Shown here piece after piece: positions 1-8,423 of a stretch of 25,889 nt of DNA. A program made the translations under genes and the position numbers. The notes beneath the pieces are model-generated. The model saw nothing but the letters and a program-made list of their open reading frames with translations, was not told the origin of the DNA and ran no database searches. The stretch is from JBBQKP01 sp038326995 (GTDB lineage: Bacteria; Planctomycetota; Phycisphaerae; Tepidisphaerales; Tepidisphaeraceae). The stretch's first letter is position 1. Every line of letters begins with the position of its first letter. Where the stretch lies: positions 1 to 25,889 of the forward strand of contig JBBQKP010000025.1 of NCBI GenBank assembly GCA_038326995.1. The letters are read 5' to 3'.

Positions 1-637
1 GGCGAACGTGACGATCAACGCCGACGTGCTGCGGTTGAACTCTCTTGGAGTCAGGGTCGGTACAGGTGCGACGGTGGCGTCGGCATCCACACTGTCCTTC
101 GAAGGCGGCGACGTGGAGCTGCAAGGCGGGAAGCTTACGGCCACCACGATCGAGGTTGCAACGACCAGGCTTTTGGGCAATGGCACTTTGAATGGAAATG
201 TTGTCCTCTCGAACAAAATGAACCCACACGGAGCGACTTCCGACGACGTAGGGACGATCGTCGTAAACGGCAACTTAAACGTCACCGGCGGCGAACTGGT
301 TTTCGACTTGAATGGCACGGCCGACAAAATCGACATCTATGGCACTCTGACGCTCGATTCGAGCGCTTTACTGACATTCAACTTTGATGACACCTTCGAT
401 CTTTCTGAGGGTCAGTCGTATGACCTGCTGGATTTCAATTCGCCGATTCTGTTCGGCGGCAATCTTGACAACTTACTCTCCAATCTCCCGGAATTTGACG
501 ATTCGAACCTCCTTTGGAACACGAGCGCATTCCTCACAACCGGCACAATCAGCGTGATTGCCGTGCCCGAGCCGGGCGTACTCATGACGACAGGAATTTT
601 AGCCTTGACGATCGCACTCAGGCGCGTCAGACTGTGA
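1..637 (+). CDS. PEP-CTERM surface protein, C-terminal part (5' truncated by window edge)
   Basis: The reading frame is open to the first base of the window, so the GTG at 8 is probably an internal codon and the gene starts upstream. The visible ~210 residues are rich in short beta-strand repeats with G, T, N and V, such as runs resembling LNGNVVLS and TIVVNGNLNVTGGELVFDLNG. This is the pattern of beta-helical or autotransporter-like passenger proteins. The last ~24 residues form a PEP-CTERM sorting signal: VPEPG, then a hydrophobic stretch, then a basic tail (RRVRL). By family knowledge such proteins are exported and processed by an exosortase; none is encoded in this window. It is closed by the terminator at 700-737. 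The specific function is unknown. Confidence 0.85.
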   Translation, partial: ANVTINADVLRLNSLGVRVGTGATVASASTLSFEGGDVELQGGKLTATTIEVATTRLLGNGTLNGNVVLSNKMNPHGATSDDVGTIVVNGNLNVTGGELVFDLNGTADKIDIYGTLTLDSSALLTFNFDDTFDLSEGQSYDLLDFNSPILFGGNLDNLLSNLPEFDDSNLLWNTSAFLTTGTISVIAVPEPGVLMTTGILALTIALRRVRL

Positions 638-699
638 CGAACTGTCGCATGGCGAATCATGTGCGACTTTCAAACGAGTAACGCGTCGCGGAGGACGCG

Positions 700-737
700 A
701 TCGCCCGTGGACTAACCGTCTGCGGGCGATTTTTTTG
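700..737 (+). terminator. Rho-independent terminator after the first PEP-CTERM gene
   Basis: An 8-bp perfect stem (ATCGCCCG at 700-707, CGGGCGAT at 723-730) is followed directly by a T tract to 736. It lies about 60 nt after the stop at 637. The opposite strand lacks a T tract after the stem, so it is probably one-directional. Confidence 0.85.
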
Positions 738-1045
738 TGAGTCACGTTGACGAGGAATGTCCGCACTCTTCTCTGGCCCGTCCGGCAGGACATTGTCCAC
801 CAATTACATACACGAAAAAATGGCTTGCCAGCCGGGCCAGAATTTTTTCAATGGCGAACGGCAGTTTCTGCCGCTGGGAATACCTGAGCGTTGGCAGAAG
901 CGTCACGGAATGACGCCCTCCAAAGTCATGCGTGGGAACTTACGGGGATTGGAAACAGGTCTGCATTATGACGGACAAGAAACGCGTAGCGAGCACCCCG
1001 GCTAAACGTTTGGTCTCAACTGCTGCTGCCGGAAGAGAATCCCGA
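738..1045. other. Intergenic stretch without a supported gene
   Basis: This gap separates the convergent PEP-CTERM and metalloprotease genes. An 82-codon frame at 757-1005 and a 46-codon frame starting at 968 on the plus strand have no recognisable family or motif, and the latter runs antisense into the protease 3' end. A 7-bp inverted repeat (AATGTCC 754-760, GGACATT 790-796) is too weak to interpret. No clear terminator for the minus-strand protease gene was found here. Confidence 0.5.
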
Positions 1046-4000
1046 TCAGGCCAGCACGTCGCGGCCGACGGTTTTGCTTCGTGCTGCGAAAGCGCTACCA
1101 CTTGACAAAGGCAAAGCGCTGAGGGGGCTCAGCACCGGCAGTGACTGGTTGAAGTTGCGGGCGAGGATGACAAGATCGTTGAAGTCGACGGTTCCGCTGT
1201 AGTCGAAATCGCCGTCGCTGAAGACTTTGCCACTCTGGTTGAAGTTGCGAGCCAAGAGGACGAGGTCGTTGAAATCGACGCCGCCCGAGTTGTCGGCGTC
1301 GCCGGCGAAGAACCGGAAGCTGATCGTCGACGACGCGAGGATCGAATTGCCCGCGACGTCCGTGCCGGTGCTGTTGAAGGCAGCGGTATAGTTGCCGCGA
1401 TCGAGCGTGCCGCCGAAGTTGAAGGTGCGAGTGTTGCCCGATCCTGAAACCGTCGAAGGCGCGGGAGAAACGCCCGGCCCGAGGTTGACGACATCGAGCC
1501 CTGAACCCGCGACGTCGACGACGGATTCTGAGAAGCTCGCACTCAGCACCTGAGCCGGGCCTGTATCGCGATTGAAGGACTGAATGATGGACGTCGGGCG
1601 AACGGTGTCGATGGTGACGGCGACGTTGGACGGGGACGTTGACGCGGTTCGGCCTGATTCCGTCTGGCGGCTGGTGAAGTTGCGAACGCCGTCGGCAAGC
1701 GTCGTCGAGCCGTTGGTCAGCACGATCGTCGAACTGCCCGTTGCGGTGGCGGAACCGACGACGACGACACCGCCGTCGCCGTCAGCGAGGATCTCAACGA
1801 GCGCGCCACTGACGGTGTTGGAAACCGTAAAAGACAGTCGGCTTGAGGGCGTTGAATTGTTGAACTGAGTGATGCGATCGCTGTTCGAAACACCAGTATC
1901 AGTGGCCGTGTCGGCCGAGGGAATACTCGGAACCGCACTACTGACTGGCGCGGTGATGGCGATATTGGCGTTGTTGATGTCGAAGTAGATGTTGCCGACC
2001 GGCTCGATCAGGATGCGCGCGTTGGACACCGCGGAAATGTTCGACGGAATAGTGATGATTTGTGAACCGTCATTGGCGGTGGCGGCCAGCAGCGTGATGG
2101 GGAAAGACGCCCCGCCGTTGGTGGAGAGCAGGATGTTGACCAGCGTGGTGTTGATTGGAGCGACGGCGGTGTTTGAAACGGCCCAGGAGAGAGTAGTGGA
2201 ACTACCGGCCGCAAGGCTGCTTACGGTATTGAAGTTGGTGATCTGGAAGGGCGTAGTGTTGGCGTTGGTGGTGACGGTGGCACTGACGTCCTGAATACCG
2301 CCCCCGCCAGCACGGTTGTCGCGCACGACGGCGCGGAAGTTGAGAGTGCGAGTGACGGAGGGCAGTTGCTCGCCTGAGGGATTGGCGGTTGCGGGGATGA
2401 ACGGACCGGTCGAGCCGGTGAGGATGGTGGAAAGTCGTGGAAAAAGTCGCTGCGGATTGGTTGATGGAAGGTTGACGCGGAATGTCGGTCCGGTGGTGTT
2501 GGTGGCGCTGGGGGAACCCGAGATACCGCCCGCACCGTTTCGTTGTTCCCACGAGTAGGTGAGCGTGTCGCCATTGATATCTGAAGCACTTGCGGTCAGG
2601 CGGAACGGTGTTCGAGCGGGAATGTTGAAGGCGGTACCGCCGACGACGCTGACGGCGGGCGCCGTGTTGCCTGTGGCGACGATTGTCGCGGAGGTCAGGC
2701 CCGCGCCGCTGCTGACGTAGGCTGTGATCTGATCGATGCTGATGGAACCGAACATGGCGTCGGAGCTGTTTTGCACGTTCTCGGCGGCGGTGCCCAAGTT
2801 GGCGTATCCCAGGATGGTCGTGCCACTGCCGGGCTCGACTGCGATATTCGCCGAGTCAAGCGGGCCGCCGCCAGACGAGCTAAAGTTGTGTCGTCCTCCG
2901 AACTGATGGCCTATTTCATGGGCGAGGTAGTCGATGACAAAGGGGTCGCCTGTTACCACTCCCGCGGTATAGCCCTGAGCCTTCTGGCCGGCGACGCCGA
3001 CGTTCCCGATCGCGCCGGCCTCACCGCCGACGCCCCTTGCGTAAACGTGCCCGATGTCATAATTGGCATTGCCGATGATGGCATCGACATTGGTCTGATT
3101 CTGATTGAACGTGGCAGAGGCGTTGCCCTGACTGGTGAAAGGATCGGTTCCGGCATTGACGTAAACCAAAAGGTTGTTGTTGGCGACGAGCTGCATGCGG
3201 ATGCCGAGGTCCCGCTCGTAAACTTGATTGAGCCGAACGACGGACTGTGTGACGGCGGCGTTGGCGTTAGTGATTCCGCCGCGGTCAGTGCCCCACTCGC
3301 CGGTGGTCGAGACTGCCAGATCATAAACTTTGAGTTGCGATCCAATAGTGACAGCACCGCCGCCCGAGAGTTCGCTCGGACGCACGCCGGGGTTCGCGAC
3401 TGAACTGGACGCGGATACCACGTCGTTCAAGTTGTCGCCGTGTATTGTACACCTGAACTCTCCACCACTGATTCGCTGAACGTCTTTGCGCTCGTAGGCG
3501 ACATATCCATCGGTCGAGAGGTTGTAGATCGGGTCGATATACCACGATCCGCCTGCCGAGAAGACCGAAGCCTGCAGGCCGAGCGATGTGATGGACAGCG
3601 CGAGGTTGGCACTCGGGTCGTCGATGCCCTGGCCGATGTAGGTGCTGAACGAGGGGAACTTCGCTTCAAGCTCCGGTGCCATGACTTGTGAGCGCCAGAT
3701 GTTAAACCGCTCTGTCGTACCGCCGGGCGTGGGAAGCGAGAACGTGAGCGGAGCGGCCGTGATATCGGTGTTGACGCCTTTCACGCTCGAGATGTTGGTC
3801 TGTTGGTTATAACGGATCGCAGTCGGATCGAGAGGCGCCGCCCGGAGCGCCGTCGTCAACTGAGTCAAATCCGCGGTAAAGGCCGTCGCCTGCGTGGGAA
3901 ACACGGACTGAGTGCGGCCCTGAGCGGCGGGCAGACTCGAAAGCGGCTGGTAAAATGCCGTGCTCACGCCACGCGATACCGCGCCTCTCGAAACCGTTCC

Positions 4001-4297
4001 GAGCGACCGGCCAAAGTTCGAACTTGAAGTGTTCAACCTTGTTGTGTACGAAGGAATGGTTAGTCGCCGCACCTCGGTCTGCAGCAAATCTTCAAATGCG
4101 ACTGAATTCGTTCCGCCGCACCTCGGGCACGAACTGCAGCCGCAGGTCGGCGTCGCGGTCACTCTGGCGATGGCGTCGCTCGATGAGGAGAAGAGCCGGC
4201 GATTCTCCAGCGACTCCAACGCGTTTTTCGGGCGGCTTTGACGAACAATTTGACGAACAAACTGGTGATCAGGACGACAAAGTTTTGCAAGTCTCAT
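1046..4297 (-). CDS. Secreted reprolysin-like (metzincin) metalloprotease with LEPR-XLL-type motif and dockerin-like repeats
   Basis: A 1083-residue exported zinc protease. In order: basic N-terminus with LEPR-XLL-like motif LESLENRRLF (27-36); a Cys cluster CGCSSCPRC (52-60); a propeptide-like region around 197-272 containing MAPELEAKFPSF and YIGQGIDDPSA, typical of bacterial reprolysin-like peptidases; the zinc site HEIGHQFGGRHNF (460-472) matching HExxHxxGxxH; then EPGSGTTILGY (488-498) and a SIDQI segment. Next come Ig-like and PKD-like beta domains (~540-990), two dockerin/EF-hand-like repeats (GDADNSGGVDFNDL and GDFDYSGTVDFNDL, ~999-1052), and a 31-residue Ser/Ala/Leu tail. The Met normally seen in the TIM(G/A)Y Met-turn is Leu496. 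No PEP-CTERM is present, so anchoring may differ from its neighbours. The ATG at 4297 has no evident Shine-Dalgarno sequence, so the start is moderately certain. Substrate is unknown. Confidence 0.88.
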   Translation of the reverse strand: MRLAKLCRPDHQFVRQIVRQSRPKNALESLENRRLFSSSSDAIARVTATPTCGCSSCPRCGGTNSVAFEDLLQTEVRRLTIPSYTTRLNTSSSNFGRSLGTVSRGAVSRGVSTAFYQPLSSLPAAQGRTQSVFPTQATAFTADLTQLTTALRAAPLDPTAIRYNQQTNISSVKGVNTDITAAPLTFSLPTPGGTTERFNIWRSQVMAPELEAKFPSFSTYIGQGIDDPSANLALSITSLGLQASVFSAGGSWYIDPIYNLSTDGYVAYERKDVQRISGGEFRCTIHGDNLNDVVSASSSVANPGVRPSELSGGGAVTIGSQLKVYDLAVSTTGEWGTDRGGITNANAAVTQSVVRLNQVYERDLGIRMQLVANNNLLVYVNAGTDPFTSQGNASATFNQNQTNVDAIIGNANYDIGHVYARGVGGEAGAIGNVGVAGQKAQGYTAGVVTGDPFVIDYLAHEIGHQFGGRHNFSSSGGGPLDSANIAVEPGSGTTILGYANLGTAAENVQNSSDAMFGSISIDQITAYVSSGAGLTSATIVATGNTAPAVSVVGGTAFNIPARTPFRLTASASDINGDTLTYSWEQRNGAGGISGSPSATNTTGPTFRVNLPSTNPQRLFPRLSTILTGSTGPFIPATANPSGEQLPSVTRTLNFRAVVRDNRAGGGGIQDVSATVTTNANTTPFQITNFNTVSSLAAGSSTTLSWAVSNTAVAPINTTLVNILLSTNGGASFPITLLAATANDGSQIITIPSNISAVSNARILIEPVGNIYFDINNANIAITAPVSSAVPSIPSADTATDTGVSNSDRITQFNNSTPSSRLSFTVSNTVSGALVEILADGDGGVVVVGSATATGSSTIVLTNGSTTLADGVRNFTSRQTESGRTASTSPSNVAVTIDTVRPTSIIQSFNRDTGPAQVLSASFSESVVDVAGSGLDVVNLGPGVSPAPSTVSGSGNTRTFNFGGTLDRGNYTAAFNSTGTDVAGNSILASSTISFRFFAGDADNSGGVDFNDLVLLARNFNQSGKVFSDGDFDYSGTVDFNDLVILARNFNQSLPVLSPLSALPLSSGSAFAARSKTVGRDVLA
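4237..4260. repeat. 12-bp perfect tandem duplication in the protease N-terminus
   Basis: TTTGACGAACAA occurs twice back to back (4237-4248 and 4249-4260). On the minus strand it encodes the doubled VRQ-I-VRQ stretch just before the LEPR-XLL-like motif. It is a recent in-frame duplication in a probably unstructured basic leader. Confidence 0.85.
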
Positions 4298-4824
4298 GTG
4301 GTGTCAATTGTAACAAAAGAGGTTTGGGAAGCGGTTCCTCAAAAACTATCAGAAATTACACTTTATTTATATTGCTCGAATACGACAATTCGTTTCCTCC
4401 ACCTCCTGCACCGGTTAATCTGGGCTAAATATGCGGAGTAGCGCGATTGCGGATCGAGGGTTGCTTGTAGGGCGATTTCTCCGGCACACCATAAGCTTAA
4501 AGTCGTCAAGGTTTTCGGTATTGATCACGATTCAATCGTTCTCTACGAAAAGAATGCGCTGCACTTCAAGAGACCATCACGCTGGACGAGCGTATTTCCC
4601 AAGCTTAGCCGCCAGCCTGCCAACGCTTAGGTAGATTCGACCTGCACGACAAGCGCCAGCAAGCTGGCGGCTACACGGGAAGGAGCGCCCGCGTCGACAA
4701 GTAAACAAGTCGGCAAGTCAACGAGATAAGCACTGACGAGACAACAGTAACCCGTAGATTTTGAGGCGACAAAGCACTAACCGAGATTATCGCTTACGCG
4801 CGATCGGGCCGATACTTTCTGGAG
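4298..4824. other. Divergent intergenic region (protease / glycan cluster promoters)
   Basis: About 530 bp between the divergent protease (-) and glycosyltransferase (+) genes, so it must hold both promoters. The part at 4298-4420 is AT-rich. No promoter hexamers could be assigned with confidence. Short frames at 4238-4441 and 4431-4634 resemble no protein family. The only clear structure is the palindromic element at 4607-4672. Confidence 0.5.
4607..4672. repeat. REP-like nested palindromic element
   Basis: A 10-bp perfect inverted repeat (AGCCGCCAGC 4607-4616, GCTGGCGGCT 4663-4672) shares its right arm with a tight palindrome CGCCAGC-AA-GCTGGCG (4654-4669). The same GCCAGC/GCTGGC core therefore appears three times in 66 bp. 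This organisation is typical of dispersed REP-like palindromes. No other copy was seen in this window. Confidence 0.55.
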
Positions 4825-6207
4825 ATGGACCGTACGATGATTCGCGACTCCGATTCGACACAGGACCGAGGCATGCACCGCACGACGCGCATTTTGCTCA
4901 TCATCGTCCTTCTCGCGCTCGCCCTACGCGTCGGCGCCATCTTCGCGCTTAAGGCGTGGAACAATCCCAACTACATGGAGCACGGGCCCATCGCCCACGC
5001 CCTTTTGGAGAAGGGTACTTTCGCGTTCAGCGACTGGGGCGTGTTTCAGCCGTCGTCCGTGCAGTCGCCCCCTTATCCACTGCTTCTAGCGGGGCTTTAT
5101 CGGACGCTGGGCTATGCCTACAACCCCGACACCGCGACCATCACCGCCGACAGCGCCCACACGGCCGCCATGCTGATCAACGCCGTCTTCGGTGCCATCT
5201 CCGTCGCGCTGACTTTCTTCCTCGTTCGCACCTTGGGCGGCGGGAAAAACGTCGGGCTCTTCGCCGCGGCACTCGTCGCCGTCTGGCCGACGCAGATTTA
5301 CCTCGTCACCACCGTGCAGGCGATCGCGTTCATCGTGATGTCCGTTCTGGCGATGATCATCCTGTTCTACAAGGCAGTCGACTCGCAAAATCTGTGGCCC
5401 TGGACGCTCTACGGCATTATCGGGTGCACGGCCGCGCTGACCGAACCCGTCCTGCTTCCCTTCATGGCGCTCTCCGGGCTGTTCATCCTGTTCTGGCGCG
5501 ACTTGCCCTTCCCCATCCGCCTTCGAAACGCCATCGTCCTCTTCGTCACCGCACTGGTCGTTTTGGGCCCGTGGGCGTATCGCAATTACCTGGTTCACGG
5601 GGCGCTCATGCCCGTGAAGAGCACGTTCTGGGTCAACGTCTGGAAGTCGAACAACCCCAATGCGTCGGGCACGGACCGTCCGCAAATGAGCGAGGAAATG
5701 CGCAAGCGCCTGATGGCCGGGATGACCGACGACCAGCGCCGCGACCCGCGCTTCGACAACATGCGACAGTACGACCTCATGCCCGCAGAGCAGCGGGCCG
5801 AGCTGATGAACAAGCCCGAGGTCGAGCGCGAAAAAGTCTTCGCCAAGTTCGCCAAAACCTGGGTCAGTGAAAACCCCCGCCGCGCCTTGCAGCTCTGCGG
5901 CATTCGCCTGCTCAAAACCCTCTGGATCGAATGGGACAACCCCAAGGCCCTCAACGCGCCCTACGTCACCGCACGCTCGCTTTTGCTCTTGCTCACCCCG
6001 CTCGCGCTCTACGCTGCCTGGCGTGCGAGGTGGCGAATGTTCATCCCGTTCATGCTCGTGGGCTCGGGCCTGCTGATGTACACGCTCACGATCGCCGCCG
6101 CACGATTCGCCTTGCCTTACGAGCCCTGGCAACTGGCGATGATTTCGCTCCTCTTAATCGGCTTTTTCTGGAACACGCGGGAAGAATCCATCGGCAGCGG
6201 TCGGTAA
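4825..6207 (+). CDS. GT39-like polytopic membrane glycosyltransferase
   Basis: A 460-residue integral membrane protein with about nine to ten hydrophobic segments, the first at ~21-42. A non-membrane loop at ~265-350 is rich in charged residues. The layout (TM1, a loop with YMEHGPIAHALLEKGTF, then a FQPSSVQSPPYPLLLAGLYR segment before TM2) matches the dolichyl-phosphate-mannose/ArnT-like GT39 superfamily. Those enzymes transfer sugars from polyprenyl-phosphate donors on the outer face of the membrane. The usual acidic pair in the first loop is not obvious (EH where DE or ED is expected). GGAG at 4821-4824 directly abuts the first ATG, so ATG 4837 (residue 5) may be the true start. It leads a glycan cluster with the GT2 and acetyltransferase genes. 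Acceptor and sugar are unknown. Confidence 0.78.
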   Translation: MDRTMIRDSDSTQDRGMHRTTRILLIIVLLALALRVGAIFALKAWNNPNYMEHGPIAHALLEKGTFAFSDWGVFQPSSVQSPPYPLLLAGLYRTLGYAYNPDTATITADSAHTAAMLINAVFGAISVALTFFLVRTLGGGKNVGLFAAALVAVWPTQIYLVTTVQAIAFIVMSVLAMIILFYKAVDSQNLWPWTLYGIIGCTAALTEPVLLPFMALSGLFILFWRDLPFPIRLRNAIVLFVTALVVLGPWAYRNYLVHGALMPVKSTFWVNVWKSNNPNASGTDRPQMSEEMRKRLMAGMTDDQRRDPRFDNMRQYDLMPAEQRAELMNKPEVEREKVFAKFAKTWVSENPRRALQLCGIRLLKTLWIEWDNPKALNAPYVTARSLLLLLTPLALYAAWRARWRMFIPFMLVGSGLLMYTLTIAAARFALPYEPWQLAMISLLLIGFFWNTREESIGSGR

Positions 6208-6250
6208 TTCAATCGTCGAGCCGCGCTGTGTCGCAATCCAATTACTTCAC

Positions 6251-7258
6251 ATGCTTCTTGTCGTCATTGTCAACTACAAAACGCCCGGCCTGACGGCCGA
6301 TTGCTTGAAATCGCTGCAAAGCGAAATCAATGACACAAGCGTCGGCCCGATTCACGTCGTCGTCGCAGACAACAACTCCCCCGACGACTCCCTCCAACAC
6401 CTCCGCAAAACCATCGACAAGCAAGGCTTCGGCCACTGGTGCTCGCTATTGCCCCTGCCATCCAACGGCGGCTTCGCTTACGGCAATAACGCGCCGATCC
6501 GCACAGCACTCGCATCAGCGCAGCCGCCCGAATTCGTTCTGCTGCTCAACCCCGATACCGTCGTTCGCCCCGGTGCGATTCGCGAACTCGTCCGCTACAT
6601 GCGCGAACATTCAGATGTGGGCATCGCAGGCTCGCGCTTGGAAGATCCGGATTCGACGCCGGTCTCGCCCGCACAGGTGTCCGCGTTCCGATTCCACACC
6701 GCCGTCAACGAATTCTCCTCAGCACTTCGCCTGGGGCCGATTAGCAAACTGCTTTCGCGTCATGAAGTCGGGCTGATTCCAGGCGACGCCGTCGCTGCTT
6801 GCGACTGGGTCGCCGGGGCTTCGATGATCATTCGCAAAAGTGTTTTCGATAAGATCGGCCTGCTGGACGAAGGCTACTTCATGTATTTCGAAGAGGTCGA
6901 TTTCTGCCTCCGCGCGGCACGCGCGGGCTTCGCGTGCAGATACGTTCCCGCATCGCGCGTCGTGCATCTCGTCGGTCAAGCCTCGGGCGTCACCGACAAA
7001 TCAAAGGCGAACAAAAGACGCCCGGCCTACTGGTTCCAGAGCCGCCGCCGATACTTTGTTAAAAACTTCGGCCGGGGTTATGCGATTCTCGCCGACCTCG
7101 CGTTCATCATCGGCTTCGTACCTTGGCGCGTCCGAAGAATCATCCAGCGCAAGCCCGACACGGACCCGGCCCACATGCTCTTCGACTCCGTCAAGCATTC
7201 CGCGCTGTTCAAAAGTGCCGGGGGCGAAGGCGTTGGCGGCGAAAGGAAAACCACTTGA
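6251..7258 (+). CDS. Glycosyltransferase family 2 (rhamnosyltransferase-like)
   Basis: 335 residues with the GT-A GT2 fold signature: an N-terminal VVIVNYKT nucleotide-binding strand, VVVADNNSPDDS, NGGFAYGNN, LLLNPDT (metal-binding DxD-equivalent, Asp at ~102), then VAGASMIIRKSVFDKIGLLDEGYFMYFEEVDFCLR (split here: VAGASMIIRKSVF and the GYFMYFEEVDFCLR acceptor-site motif at ~208-221). This is the pattern of WbbL/rhamnosyltransferase-type enzymes that build O-antigen or exopolysaccharide. It begins 43 nt after the GT39-like gene and its stop overlaps the next start, so it is probably co-transcribed and translationally coupled downstream. No good Shine-Dalgarno sequence precedes the ATG. The sugar specificity cannot be read from sequence. 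Confidence 0.9.
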   Translation: MLLVVIVNYKTPGLTADCLKSLQSEINDTSVGPIHVVVADNNSPDDSLQHLRKTIDKQGFGHWCSLLPLPSNGGFAYGNNAPIRTALASAQPPEFVLLLNPDTVVRPGAIRELVRYMREHSDVGIAGSRLEDPDSTPVSPAQVSAFRFHTAVNEFSSALRLGPISKLLSRHEVGLIPGDAVAACDWVAGASMIIRKSVFDKIGLLDEGYFMYFEEVDFCLRAARAGFACRYVPASRVVHLVGQASGVTDKSKANKRRPAYWFQSRRRYFVKNFGRGYAILADLAFIIGFVPWRVRRIIQRKPDTDPAHMLFDSVKHSALFKSAGGEGVGGERKTT

Positions 7259-7815
7259 GCCAGACGCCATTGGACAACATTTCCCTCTTCGCACAAATCG
7301 CCCAGGACTATCGCGCCCACGGCCGCGACTGGACCAAGCCCGGCTTTCGCGCCTTGGCGATTCATCGCTTCGGCAATTGGCGCATGACCGTCAGACTGCT
7401 CATCTTTCGCGCGCCGCTTTCAATTCTCTACCGCATGCTCTTTCGCTTCGCACGCAATACCTACGGCATCGAACTGCCCTACAACGCCGTCATCGGCAAA
7501 CGCGTGATCTTCGAACACCAGCACGGCATCGTCATCCACGGCAATGCCGTCATCGGCGACGACTGCATCCTGCGCCAAGGCGTCACGCTCGGCATCCGCT
7601 CGCTCGACAAACCCACCGAAGCGCCCGTGCTGGGCAAAAGCGTCAATGTCGGTGCGGGTGCGAAAATTCTGGGCAAGGTCACCATCGGCGACGGCGCGAA
7701 CATCGGCGCCAACGCGGTCGTCCTTTGCGACGTTCCAGCCGGCGCATTGGCGGTCGGCGTGCCGGCGGTGGTGAAGGTCAGACGCAGCACGTCAGTCGAC
7801 GGCTCGGTCGTCTGA
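7255..7815 (+). CDS. CysE/EpsC-like serine O-acetyltransferase family protein (left-handed beta-helix)
   Basis: The start chosen is TTG at 7255. It is preceded by AAAGGA (7241-7246) at suitable spacing and overlaps the GT2 stop codon as TTGA, giving 186 residues. The open frame extends upstream to 7123 but would overlap GT2 extensively. The N-terminal half is helical (DYRAHGRDW...). From ~75 onward hexapeptide repeats form a left-handed beta-helix: VIGKRV, FEHQHGIVIHG (86-96), AVIGDDC, VTLGIR, VLGKSVNVGAGAKILGKV, TIGDGANIGANAVV. The EH at 87-88 aligns with the catalytic DH of serine acetyltransferases. In glycan clusters such proteins may acetylate sugar hydroxyls rather than serine; this is inferred from context. 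Confidence 0.82.
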   Translation: MSQTPLDNISLFAQIAQDYRAHGRDWTKPGFRALAIHRFGNWRMTVRLLIFRAPLSILYRMLFRFARNTYGIELPYNAVIGKRVIFEHQHGIVIHGNAVIGDDCILRQGVTLGIRSLDKPTEAPVLGKSVNVGAGAKILGKVTIGDGANIGANAVVLCDVPAGALAVGVPAVVKVRRSTSVDGSVV

Positions 7816-7885
7816 TACTTTTTGAATCCATACAACACTGAAATTTCCTGATTGCAAATTTTTCATCGCCGGAGAAAATGAATTA

Positions 7886-8380
7886 ATGCGAGAGCCGCCG
7901 GACTATGGCAGGTGGAATGAGGACTCGTCCGACGACGCCAAGGACTGGGGGCCGTTCGTCGCTGTCAAGAGTTTTAGCGATTCTATCGAAGCACACATCG
8001 CGCGGTCGAAGCTCGACTCGTTCGGAATCCCATCCTTCATTGAGGGTGAGCACGTCTCCAATTTGCGCGCGGGAACACTTCTGCCCCTTCGCGGCGTGGT
8101 GTTGATGGTGCCCGAAAAATTGCGGGCCGAGGCATTGAGCGCGCTCGACGTCAAACGCGTGGACGATGACGATGAGGATCAAGATGAGGGGGCGGAAAAC
8201 GTCGATTCGCTTGAAACGATTGGGAAATTGGTTCGGGTTCAATCGCCCGGCAAAACGATCGATCGCGGGCAGGAGTCGTTTCGTTTGGAGTCTATGCAGC
8301 CGAGTCTGCGAAGACGTTTGTTCTTCGTCGTTCTGTTCGTTTTGCTGGTCGCAATTGCAGACTCCTTTTTTGGCAAATAA
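7886..8380 (+). CDS. DUF2007-like protein with C-terminal membrane anchor
   Basis: 164 residues. The region at ~24-90 has the DUF2007 (putative signal-transducing) pattern: VAVKSFSDSIEAHIARSKL, then GIPSFIEGEHVSNL, then GVVLMVPEKLRAEALSAL. An acidic linker (DDDDEDQDEG) follows. The last ~24 residues are basic then hydrophobic (RRRLFFVVLFVLLVAIADSFF), predicting a single C-terminal transmembrane anchor with the domain in the cytoplasm. GGAG at 7871-7874 precedes the ATG; a two-codon ATG-AAT-TAA mini-frame lies between them. It is 70 nt after the acetyltransferase and may be the last gene of that operon, ending at the shared terminator 8424-8457. Cellular role is unknown. Confidence 0.75.
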   Translation: MREPPDYGRWNEDSSDDAKDWGPFVAVKSFSDSIEAHIARSKLDSFGIPSFIEGEHVSNLRAGTLLPLRGVVLMVPEKLRAEALSALDVKRVDDDDEDQDEGAENVDSLETIGKLVRVQSPGKTIDRGQESFRLESMQPSLRRRLFFVVLFVLLVAIADSFFGK

Positions 8381-8423
8381 TCTTGAGAAGCAAAGTCGTC
8401 AAAGTCTGGACCGTTCGTCAATA

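Noticed and set aside
757..1005. 82-codon plus-strand frame in the gap after the first terminator
   Set aside because: No ribosome binding site, domain or compositional signal. It could be a gene remnant, but nothing supports a call.
968..1108. Small plus-strand frame starting MTDKKRVASTPAK
   Set aside because: It overlaps the protease 3' end antisense and has no Shine-Dalgarno sequence.
2771..3403. 210-codon plus-strand frame within the protease
   Set aside because: Antisense to the catalytic domain that holds the zinc motif; a mirror of the sense codons.
4956..5870. 304-codon plus-strand frame overlapping the GT39-like gene
   Set aside because: Arg/His/Pro-rich out-of-frame translation of the membrane protein gene.
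5086..6132. 348-codon open frame on the minus strand
   Set aside because: Antisense to the GT39-like gene, highly charged (E, G, R, H) with no motif, whereas the plus strand encodes a coherent membrane protein.
6840..7841. 333-codon plus-strand frame spanning the GT2 and acetyltransferase genes
   Set aside because: Out-of-frame Arg/Ser/Pro/His-rich translation crossing two well-supported genes.
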